Below the pieces are notes generated by a model. That model was not told the origin of the DNA and searched no databases. It saw only the letters and a list, made by a program, of their open reading frames with translations. Of a DNA stretch of 64,000 nt, positions 17,512 to 26,873 are shown piece by piece. Made by a program: the position numbers and the translations under genes. The stretch is from Laburnicola sp. R22_1. Its lineage: Eukaryota; Ascomycota; Dothideomycetes; Pleosporales; Didymosphaeriaceae. The DNA is taken from contig JACONQ010000005.1 of assembly GCA_014281115.1 (NCBI GenBank), positions 3,348,001 to 3,412,000 of the forward strand. Direction: 5' to 3'. Numbering within the stretch: the stretch's first letter is position 1; every line of letters starts with the position of its first letter.

Positions 17512-19197
17512 AAGCTATAAAGGACTGTATAAATTTCTAGAGTGCTACTAGAGGAGGTGGCTATATACCCGCCTCTGGCAGTCTCACAGTATCCAAGACT
17601 TCTGTGCTTTTTCCACCTCAAACGTCGGTATCTCTGTACCCATCGGTATCTCCTTATCCGTCGGCTCTCTCTACAACCGTCACAATAAGACCTAGAAGAG
17701 ATAGACGTGGCAAAAAGATAGTCTCTAAAGCGGCAGGCTAGACGTAGTTCAAAAGTAGCATAGCCAAAGTACCGCAGTTCGCTTAGAAATCATTGTGAGG
17801 TGCAGCGTATATGAGATAGTACTTCGAGTTGCCACCGCTAGCAGGGAGGATGGCCGACCCGCTCCGGCACTGACCTTGCGCGGAAGGCGACCATATGCTG
17901 ATGAGGAGAAGAGGATAGAGCGTAGCTACAAATAGTGTGGCGTCTTGCCAGGCACAGCCACCATTAGATACCATTTCGGATAAAAACGGCCCAGAACCTA
18001 GTGGTCAGTTCTACACCACTGTTATCCTGCAACTCTGCTCTACCTTACCCAGCCCTCGTGAGTTTCTTACAAGCTAAGCTCCCCGCAGTCTGTACAGGTC
18101 AAACATGAGCACCCCTTTGCGGCGCTAATGATTGCAGTGCTCCATGCAAGAAGCTGTTTGTTGTATACCGTGCGACAGCTGTATCACTAAGATATGCAAC
18201 GCCTTCCACCTTTGCATATGCTTGCAACTGTGGCTTTCCGCCATTAACACTTAATCCGCTTGCCGGAGCGTAGACTTTAATCTTGTTATTATGCTAATCA
18301 CTGTTGTCCGCTGCTATACCCATAATGTTAGACGCGCACCTAATCTATGCTAGACATCCGGCCGCCGCTTAGTATGTGTCTCGGTCATGATGTGCCCAGG
18401 AAGCACATTTGGTTTGAGCGGGTTTGTACGGTCGGCGAAGGGATCAACGGCGGTCTGCAGGGCTTAAGGGCGACGTAATAGATGTTGTCGAAGCCACCGA
18501 AGTAAACGTAGTCGGCTGTCGTATCATATCACGATGTTGTACGACGGCTGTGTCGGAAGCTGATTGTGGTTTCGCGGTTTTGGTGGCGGACGCGGTTGTT
18601 CTCTTTGAACAAGCGCTGGGGCCTCCAGAACCTTGGCCCTGCTCCCAATCCTAAGCCAGATTTTAGATGTCCTGTAGTGCTTGGCTGCGGCGCTGCACAG
18701 CCACAGGTCTAACAGCCGCCACAGATACATTACGCACTAACGATGAGGTCAGACGTGTAGGGTCGTTCTGCACTAGCCAGGATTGGCACTCGCTTTCGTA
18801 GGAGGTACCAATCAGCATTGCGGCCCTATATGAATTTACCTGCGATAGCGCGCACAAGGCTAAAGATAACTTGCGGGCATTAGAGTAAGGTTTTCGGGCT
18901 AGCACAAGGCTGTTTTACGAAAATCTGGAGCGAAAAAGACGTAGTGTTGGTGCTATAGGGTAGGAAGTCTATTATGCTATAGTAGAAGGCGCTTTATAAT
19001 TCAGGCGTGGAGGCGACAATGCAAACGTAATTTTTAGGGAAGAATTAGTGATAAACATTTAGGATTAGGTACAGCAGATTATTCTTACAGAATTATAACT
19101 ATATTCGTTGTGCGCGTGGTCTTTCCAGGGGCTGAAAGTTAAAGTACCCCTCATTTGTCCCGCCACACCGGGTGTCCCGCTACCCAGGGATGCACCT
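17108..19197. repeat. right arm of the long inverted repeat
   Basis: Inverted copy of 9020-11110. It contains the last two TPRs and stop codon of the right NLR, then about 1.7 kb of noncoding DNA with no recognised gene. Small transitions against the left arm, such as TGG to TAG type and CA to TA, look like light RIP. It ends AGGGATGCACCT before the TA at 19198-19199. Confidence 0.88.
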
Positions 19198-19393
19198 TAG
19201 TCATCATGATTGGCAAACGCAGTCGACTTTTTAGAATCATCACATATCGCACAAAGTACACAAGATCATGATTTAACCTTCATTCATTCATTCAATAGTT
19301 CACCTAAGAGCCGATGCCGACGCCGGCGTACGATGTCACTCATACCTGCGCCCAGCACGCCCTACCCAAGGATATCCGACTAATCTCACGTTC

Positions 19394-19678
19394 CTACGAG
19401 CTCTGCCCTCCCTTCCTCCCAGCTTCCTTGGCTTTCTCACTACCTGGTTCGAAGCTGCCCGAGGAGGCTTTTCCTCCCATGGAAGCGATCTCGCGCTGTA
19501 CACATTACGAACCCGCTACAAGTAATGTTGTAGAGGGGTGTGTGTAGCTCACCTGTTTATCGGGGTCCATGGAAGCGAAGCCGCCGGAGTGCGAGGCTTG
19601 GCCGCCTTTGGAGGCGATGGATTGGACCTCTTCTTTGGGGCGGTTAGCGAAGTTTCCGGGGTTGTCGTTGCCTGACAT
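19394..19678 (-). CDS. con-10: conidiation-specific protein 10 homologue (KGG-repeat stress protein)
   Basis: Small hydrophilic protein of 75 residues in two exons (19553-19678 and 19394-19495; intron GTGAGC..TACAG). Sequence starts MSGNDNPGNFANRPKEEV and carries three Gly-rich KGG/MGGK repeats (IASKGGQASH, IASMGGKASSG, AGRKGGQSS). This is the known con-10 / stress-induced KGG family, expressed during spore formation and under stress. The intron was chosen because it joins DPDKQ to REIASMGGKAS, as in the family. A longer overlapping open frame (to 19893) is out of frame with these motifs and is not used. Confidence 0.88.
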
Positions 19679-20361
19679 TTTTGGTGGATTGGTAGAGTGG
19701 TGTAAGGTGTGGTGTAGGGTTGAAATGTGTTGATGTGTTGTTTGGAGTGTTTTGACTCTTGATGGAGATATGAGGGCATACGATAAGACGGTTTATATGC
19801 GTGCGGAGACGGCGTGGTTGTCGTCATAGAGTGGTAAGAGGTATGCCACATGCACCGCGTTTGCATCAGTGCTGCATCGCTGGCGCATCGCACATCGCAA
19901 GTATGATGACATCCTGTCCATAGACGTCAACGAACAGGTAGTGGTACCTCCTTGCAGGACGAACGCACCCCGATTCCGATCACCGCAGCTTCCCAACCCC
20001 ACAGGTGCCTCTCTCCGCCTCCCAATTTCGCCATCTACATCACCATGACTCTCCCCATCGAGCACAACTCCGGAATCGCGAAACAGCACCGTAATAACAT
20101 GACGTCTACATGTCGCACACTAACCGCACAAGACACCCCGGTAGCTGGGTACTTCAGATACTGAAAATAGGGTTGAGCTAGTGAGCCATTTAGTTGATGA
20201 TCTGGGCGTCGAAAAGTGGAGAAGTGCTTGTTTAGAGGCCCTGGTGGCTGGGCGGATCGGCGGCGCTAGACTTGTTCCTGGTAGAGCACGTGACGGCGTG
20301 ATGTCGCGTTTACGTGAACGTGATGGTTGGTTTTGGGTTGGCTGGCAGTTAAGCTCGGCTA
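19679..20361. other. intergenic, no gene recognised
   Basis: 5' flank of con-10 up to the first base of element C. No convincing reading frame. The right end reads into AAGCTCGGC, half of a palindrome that seems to be the insertion target of elements C and E. Confidence 0.45.
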
Positions 20362-21868
20362 TAAGCTTGGCGACCTAGAAGCTGATCAGGCCTAGAAGCT
20401 GATCACCCCACCAAAACGCGCACCCCTCAGAAAAGACGCGTTTTCTATCAACACCCTTCATGAATACGGACGTACGCGAGCAGGCTATACAATTAGCTAT
20501 TGACGATTTGAATGCAGGCATTTATACTAGCCAGCGCGCAGCTGCTCGGGCGTACGGCATCCCTCAGTCTACTCTCTCGACCCGTATCCATGGCTCAGCT
20601 AGCCGACGCGCTGCTCACCAACACCAGCAGCGGTTGACACCGGAGCAAGAGAGCTTCTTAGTAGAATGGATCCTTGAGCAGGATATAAACGGCTACCCTC
20701 CCTCACACGCGCGCGCGCGAGAAATGGCCAGCCAAATCCTTCAAATGAATGGCGACCTCGAACCTCTAGGCCAGCGCTAGCTACTATACTTTATCAAGCG
20801 CAACCCACGCGTCGCCTCTGTTATTGGGAGAAAGCTGGATACTAGTCGCGCTGAGGCAGCTACTCCAGAACAGATCCACGCGTTTCTTGAGCTCTTTGAG
20901 CGCGTCAGAATCAGGCTAGGCATACAGGCAGAGAATATCTAGAATATTAATAAGACTGGTATTGCCCTCAGTGTAGGTGTCAACTCCAGAGTGCTCGCAA
21001 ATAGCCAGAAAAAGAAGGCTTACATCAAGTCGCCAGAGAATCGCGAGTGGGTCTCAATAATTGAGGCTGTATCAGCTACAGGGCGGAAGCTACCCTGCGC
21101 CGTTATATTCAAAGGCCAGAGCCTACAGACAACCTGGTTTCCAGCATCTATACCAAATTGGCTCTATACAACCTCAGAGAATGGGTGGACCTCGCAGGAG
21201 ATAGGCCTTGAGTGGTTGCGCCGGCTCTTTCTACCAGGAACAGCGCCTATAGGTAGTCAATACCGACTACTTCTCTGCGACGCGCATAGTAGCCACGTGC
21301 ATATTAATTTCCTCTGGGCTTGCAAGCAGGCTCGAGTACACCTTCTATTTCTACCAGCTCATTCAACACACCTCCTACAGCCACTAGATCTATCAGGGTT
21401 CTCAGTTATTAAGTCAAACTATAGAAATCGAATACGCGACCTAGCGAGCCTCGACGACGCCGCGCCTATTAAGAAGGAGCGATTTATTTCCTACTACCAC
21501 CTAGCTAGAGAGGAAGGCCTCTCAGAGAAAGTGATTCGGGCTGGCTGGCGCGCTGCTGGCTTTATTCCCTACAATCCTAATCGGGTGATTCAATCCTCAC
21601 AGGTTATAGGCAGGCCAGTAACGCCACAACGCCTACCTCAGGACGTCAGCGCGATCGATACGCTCTATCGCACCCCTCAGAAACCCCAGGACGTGTACGC
21701 GGCTCAGAAAGCTATTGAAAGGTCAGAAAATCTATCAAAACCTACGCGCCGACTACTCCAGAAAGCAAGCAAGGCAATACCGTGGGTCACCACCTCGTGC
21801 ACGGCCCCACCTCGTGCACGGCCAACACCAAATCTCTCGTACTTTCAGAATCGCTTTACACCACCAAT

Positions 21869-23887
21869 ATACACCCAATAGAGGCTGCCCTAGAGTCGTT
21901 AAAATTGCTAAAGCTTAGAGAGAAGCCTAATTATACTCAGACTGCGAAAAAGTACGGTGTTGATCGAACGTTGCTGTCGAAGCGTCACCGCGGGGTTATC
22001 GGCAGCTATGCGGAGAAAGTCGATAATATGCGCCTTCTTAACTCTACACAGGAAACTAAGCTCGTACAATATATTGATAAGCTCTATGTACAAGGGCTAC
22101 CACCTACAAGGGAGATGATACGGAATTTCGCAGCAGAAATAGCAGGAAAAGAGCCAGGAAAAAACTGGGTTGATCGCTTTATTGCGCGGCATCACATTAA
22201 GCTTGTATCTTGATGGGCATCCAGCATCGATTCCACACGCCACAGAGCTAACTCTGCCTTTAAATACGCCCTATTTTTTAAGCTCCTGGACCAGAAGATA
22301 ACTCAGTACGATATCGAGGCTCGCAATATCTACAATATGGATAAGAAAGGCTTCTTAATCAGGGTGCTGTCAAAAATGAAGCGCGTGTTCTCCCGCCATT
22401 GATATGATCACGGAGGCGTTAAACAAGCACTCCAGGACAGCAACAGGGAGTAGATAACTACGATAGCCTGTATTTGCGCCAACGGCAGCTATCTCACGCC
22501 TGCGCTAATTTATCAGGCTGTTTCTGGCAAGATACAAGACTTATAGCTTCAAGATTTCGACCCTACAGAGCACAAAACCTTCTTTGCCTCATCGCCCAGC
22601 GGATAGACCAACAATAAGCTAGGGCTCGCATAGCTTGAACAGGTGTTTAATCGCGAAACAAAAGCAAAGGCAAGACGATTATATCGTCTACTTATCCTTA
22701 ACGGCCATGGCTCACATATATCGATGGAGTTTATCAAGTTTTACAACAACAATCGGATTCTTCTGGCCGTCTATCCTCCCCACGCTACCCACACCTTGCA
22801 GCCGCTCGACGTCTGCCTTTTTAAGCCTCTATCAACTGCCTACTTAAACGAGCTCTCCAAGTTCATGTATAGTTCCTAGGGCATCTCCGCGATTACAAAA
22901 AGAGACTTCTTCCGCTTGTTCTATAAGGCCTGGCATACAACGTTCAAGGAAAAGACGATCTTAACGGCTTTTAAAGTCACAGGGCTTTCGCCGTTAGACC
23001 CAGAGGCTATACTTAAGAAGTTCAAAATAGAGGAGACTGAGAGGCCCTCGTCAAGCGATAGTACTACTTCCGTACTCAGCGCTTCAGATTGGAGAAAGAT
23101 TGAGCGACTACTGCGCCAGGTAGTGGAGGATATCTGTTGGCAGGAGCCCTTGGGGCACCTGGCAGGTGCTGGTCGTCTCATTGTTTACACACTATTATGT
23201 AATAGTGCTATATAGCAGATCTTCCGATCAGCTCAATCCAAAAACATTACATTCCACTTTCTTCAATATCTACGATCGACGCTCCCAACAGCTAAGCCAG
23301 ACGATTCACGTGATGGCTGTACAAAAACAGCTCCTCCAGCATGAAAACGAGCGACTCAGAGGGGCCCTTGTCAATGAGAAGAAGCGCCGTCAACGTGGCA
23401 AGCCTCTATTACTTGAGGCACCGCAGGAGTATAATGGTGGAGCTATATTCTGGTCGCCATCCAAAGTTAAGGACGCCCGCGATCGCCAAGCACAAAAAGA
23501 TGCCGACGAGCAGCTACTACAACAACAGAAGTCCGAGGAGATTAAGCGTAGGGAGCAGCAGAAGCAGGAGAAGGCTACCATGCTTGAAGAGAGGCAGCGC
23601 ATGAGAGAGGTGGCCAAAGAAATACGCCTTCAAGAACAGCGCGAGAAGGCCGTGCAGCGCGAAGAAGCTAGGATCGCGCGCGAAGCCAAAAAGCAACTCC
23701 AACAAGACATACAATTCTCCAAAAGGGTAATAGACGCCGTCCAAAGGCCTTTGCACCACCTCCTCAAGTCGCTAAGGAGACAGAGGATGTTGGTGTGGAT
23801 ATATCATCTGTAGTTGATGTGGTGCCTACACCCGGCCCTGCCACGCGCACCCGCAAAGTACGCCTTCCACAGAGGTATCGCACGTAG
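21869..23887 (+). pseudogene. RIP-damaged Fot1-like transposase of element D
   Basis: Aligns with the transposases of elements A and B from the first residues (HPIEAALESLKLLKLREK). The start codon position reads ATA instead of ATG (21869-21871), a G-to-A change. Stops follow KLVS, FSRH and DSNRE, among others. Catalytic blocks remain readable (MDKKGFLI, LLILNGHGSH with Asp changed to Asn, LQPLDVCLF). The coding sequence is split at 23130-23270 by a solo LTR and then continues YDRRSQQLSQ to a basic tail. Confidence 0.85.
23135..23265. mobile_element. 131-bp solo LTR inside element D
   Basis: An insertion that starts TGTTGG and ends TTCA (TG..CA form) and is flanked by the 5-bp direct duplication ATATC at 23130-23134 and 23266-23270. 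Removing it and one ATATC restores the transposase frame (VVEDI then YDRRSQQ). These are the marks of an LTR retrotransposon reduced to one LTR by recombination. Only one LTR is present; there are no internal genes. Confidence 0.75.
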
Positions 23888-24425
23888 TTTATCGTTGCCA
23901 ATCGATCAAATAGATCCTTAAAAGCCGTCCACTAAAAAATCTCGCGATAATACAATATATATGCGACTCTACAGCTTCAAAAGTTGTGGGTGTGGGCATC
24001 TGGAAACCGTGCACCAGGTGGGGCCGTGCACCAGGTGGTGACCCACGGTAGCTATTGCCAATAGTCAAGCAGCAAGGCAGGAATCAGAAATCTCTCGACT
24101 ACAATATCAACTAGAGGCTACTAGCTCTCAGAGGAAGCGTAAACGGGTTACTATTGATCACAATCAGAGATTTGCCGATGTTGAGAGTATCAAGCGTGCA
24201 ATTGATCAAGCTGCTGCTACAGAGGCCCAGAACTCTAGGCCTAGGGCTCAGAGACGTGTCGCAACTACAGGGAGGGCAGCAGCTGATACTACTTTTCAAT
24301 CCATGTGTATAGAGTGGCAGCTACAATAGGCGTTGATAAAATACGCGTCTTTTTCTGAGGGGTGCGCGTTTTGGTGGGGTGATCAGCTTCTAGGCCTGAT
24401 CAGCTTCTAGGTCGCCAAGCTTATA

Positions 24426-26196
24426 GTTGCCGGCCACATAGGGATTCCGGCCACCCCACCAAAACGCGACACCTGCACAAAACACGCGATATCTCAACAA
24501 CGCCTATTACAATTGCCATTGACTACACATAGATTCAAGCGCTGCAGCTGCTGTAGCTACTGCAGCTCTCTCTGCAGTGCTTGATATAGTAGATCTACTC
24601 TGTTGAGCAGCTGAAGCCTTAGCTGCGTGTATAGCCTCTCTAATACTCTCTACCTCTGCAAAGCGTTGATTTGGGTCTACTTAAACGCGCTTTTGAGGAC
24701 GCTGAGAGCTAGAAGTCTCTAGCTGCTGCTCAAGGCGTCTTTTCTCTGCTTCTAGTCCTGCAGCTCGAGTATTTGCAGCTGCTAGCGCCTTACCTGCTTT
24801 CTGTAGGAGTAGCTGGGTGCTACGACCTAGGTTTTCAAGGCTCTGGATGTCGCGCTGCGCTAAGTATAGATCCCGAGGGCCTTGAGGGGTAGAGAGGAAG
24901 CTCTGAGGCTGCTGCTGGGGCTGCTGCTGAGGCGTAGGCGTTGTAGGCCTCTGAGAGACCTGCGACGAGCTGAGCACGTGATTGATGTTGAATAGGCAGA
25001 GACTAGTAGCCTGCCAGCCAGCTCGAATCACACGCTCTGTGAAGCCTTCCTCCCTAGCTTGATAGTAGCAGGCAATAAAGCGCTCTTTCTTAACAGGCGC
25101 GGCGTCGTCGAGCGACTCGAGCGACGCGAGCTCCTGGATCTGGCGTCAGTAACTAGACTTGATAATAGAGAAAGGAGTAAGATCTAGAGGCTGTAGGACG
25201 TGTGAGGAGTGCGCAGGTAGGTATAGGAGCTTGATTCGATACTATTTATAGAGCCATAGGAACTCTATACTAATATGGCTGCCGTGCCCGTTAAGAATAA
25301 GGAGGCGGTACTGGCTATTACCTACAGCCGTCTTAGGTATAAATATGCGCTGTAGCCACTCAACACCTATTGCATTTAACGTCTATCCGTTCTCTAAGGT
25401 TGTATAGAGCTAGCTAGGTACATAGGACGAGGGGAACTAGGTAGTCTATAGGCTCTGGCCCTTAAAGATGACTGCGCAGCGTAGTTTCTGCCCTATCGCC
25501 GATACACACTTGATTATAGAGACCTACTTGCGATTTTCTAGAGACTAAATGTAAGCCTTCTTTTTCTGACTACTAGAGAGTACTCTAGTGTTTGTACATA
25601 CTCCTAGAGCAAGCCCTGTCTTATCTATATTCTAGATATCCTTATTGCGTATATTTAAGCGCTTTCTAGTCCTCTTAAAGAGCTCTAGAAAGGCGCGCAC
25701 CTGCTCTGGAGTCGCTGCCTCAGCTCTCTGAGCCTCTAGCTTTCTACTGACTACTAAGGCGACGCGTAGCTGGCGCTGGATGAAGTGTAAGAGCCAGAGC
25801 TTGCTGACAGGCTGATCGTCGCCGTTCATACGCAGGATTCGATTCGCCATTTCTTGAGCGCGAGTGTGTGAGGGAGGGCAAGCGCGCGCGTCTTCTTCGA
25901 GGATCCAGTCTACTAGGAAGTCCTCCTGTAGAGGAGTTAATCGCTGCTGGTGTTAATGGCTGAGCGCACTGTTTGTCGCGCCACCTAGTCGGCCTTAAAG
26001 CGTGGATCGAGGGATATTATATGCCTTTGCTACAGCGCGTAGACTAGAATAAAGACCTGCGTTGAAATCGCTGATAGCTGATTGTATAGCTAGCTCACGG
26101 GCGTCCATTTTGATGAGCGTTGTTGGGAGATATCGCGTGTTTTGTGCAGGTGTCGCGTTTTGGTGGGGTGGCCGGAATCCCTATGTGGCCGGCAAC
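24426..26196 (-). mobile_element. Fot1-like transposon (element E), dead, opposite orientation to C
   Basis: About 1.77 kb. The two ends are identical over about 65 bp when one is reversed (GTTGCCGGCCACATAGGG..), with CCGGCCAC twice, 17 bp apart, then the CCCCACCAAAACGCG block shared with element C. It abuts C, separated by a TA, and on the right is followed by TATATAGCCGAGCTT. Confidence 0.8.
24508..26108 (-). pseudogene. RIP-damaged Fot1-like transposase of element E
   Basis: Same family as the transposase of C. Readable blocks: ANRILRMNGDDQPVSKLW, LEAQRAEAATPEQVRAFLELF, SSQKKKAYI, LLILNGHGSHIS, HSSHVLQPLDLTPFSIIKS, and the C-terminal QKAGKALAAANTRAAGLEAE. Many stops of the TGG-to-TAG kind interrupt it, for example after RNKDI. 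The longest open pieces are 24681-25031 and 25632-25850. Confidence 0.75.
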
Positions 26197-26873
26197 TATA
26201 TAGCCGAGCTTAGTTAGCTAGTGGTTTGGATGCGTAGAGCGGTAACTGATGGATGACGAATGTGGTTGAGTACTGAACCCCACATTGCCTGAGTATGTTT
26301 GCATGGATGGAATGGAGAGTGGGGATGGTTTGGTGGGCTTGGTAATAAGTCTTGTATTGGGTTTCTGGGTGGCATTTGTTTAGAGTGCGGCGTCTCGTGT
26401 GATAAGATCGTTGTTTGACTTCGGGCCAAGTTCGTGCTTTGGGAGATATTCTACCTTAATCATATGGAATGAGTTTATAGCTACCTAAGGTACATTAGGT
26501 ACCTGGAAACTTCCGTTCCGAGGCTCTGGAATCGTTCTTCTCAGACAGCATCGTTTCGCTTGGAATTGTCATGGGGAGTTTTGGATGCCAGGGGTACTAA
26601 CTTGAAACAGGTAAGCGCATCACGCAATGAGCTTCGGTCCGAGCTGGCTACCCAGAACAACGAAACCTTTGCTGGTATCATCAACGGTCATCTTCAACGA
26701 ATATGGAATTTGGCCTGATCATGACGTTACCCGAATTGTAGCGCCCCCTTTCCACCTTCCCAATGGAATTCGCGCATTGTCGTGGAACCGCGTGCCGTTG
26801 AGGCTGACTAGTCCCGATACGCGAGCACGACATTTCGAAATTTTCCTCGTTATCTCCGTACAAAAGACTGAGG
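26197..26873. other. intergenic, 5' flank of the permease gene
   Basis: Begins with half of the palindrome shared with the left side of element C. No gene recognised. The proximal part should contain the permease promoter, but no specific site was identified. Confidence 0.45.

Larger units (their letters stand above)
9020..19197. mobile_element. 10.2-kb terminal-inverted-repeat element carrying a divergent NLR gene pair
   Basis: The outer tips are exact inverted copies starting AGGTGCATCCCTGGGTA and are flanked by TA (9018-9019 and 19198-19199). The inverted similarity runs inward for about 2.1 kb on each side, to about 11110 and 17108, with scattered mismatches and only a 1-bp net offset (paired positions sum to 28217 at the tips and 28218 at the TPR ends). 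Each tip contains GCGGGACA twice, 17 bp apart, the same geometry as the Fot1-like elements nearby. Cargo: a SesA-NB-ARC-TPR gene (minus) and a HET-NB-ARC-TPR gene (plus). No transposase and no tyrosine-recombinase captain of the Starship type is visible, so it would be non-autonomous. That it moved as one unit is inference. Confidence 0.7.
21780..24048 (+). mobile_element. Fot1/pogo-type transposon (element D) nested in element C
   Basis: 2269 bp with TIRs starting CCGTGGGTCACCACC, in which a CACCTGGTGCACGG-type motif occurs twice, 17 bp apart. TA flanks at 21778-21779 and 24049-24050. It lies inside the transposase gene of C. Without the solo LTR it carries (23135-23265 plus one 5-bp duplication) it would be about 2.13 kb, close to elements A and B, to whose transposases it is related. 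Confidence 0.9.
20460..24329 (+). pseudogene. Fot1-like transposase of element C, two nonsense codons and one insertion
   Basis: Starts MNTDVREQAIQLAIDDLNAG with a psq-type helix-turn-helix (SQRAAARAYGIPQSTL). In-frame stops follow GDLEPLGQR (20778-20780) and IQAENI (20940-20942), both at expected Trp positions (TAG). The DDE core is readable: NKTG in place of the first Asp region, LLLCDAHSSH, and HLLQPLDLSGF. The C-terminal part (IANSQAARQESEISRLQYQ..) lies after element D, from 24049, and ends at 24329. Mildly damaged compared with D and E. Confidence 0.8.
20362..24423 (+). mobile_element. Fot1-like transposon (element C), interrupted by element D
   Basis: TIRs start TAAGCTTGGCGA and contain CCTAGAAGCTGATCA twice, 17 bp apart, followed by a CCCCACCAAAACGCG block. 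Flanking TA at 20360-20361 and 24424-24425. The transposase frame stops at 21777 and resumes at 24049 once element D and one TA are removed. Length without D is about 1.8 kb. Confidence 0.8.

Noticed and set aside
9020..19197. Starship-type giant element
   Set aside because: No DUF3435 tyrosine recombinase at either end, and the unit has true terminal inverted repeats with a TA duplication.
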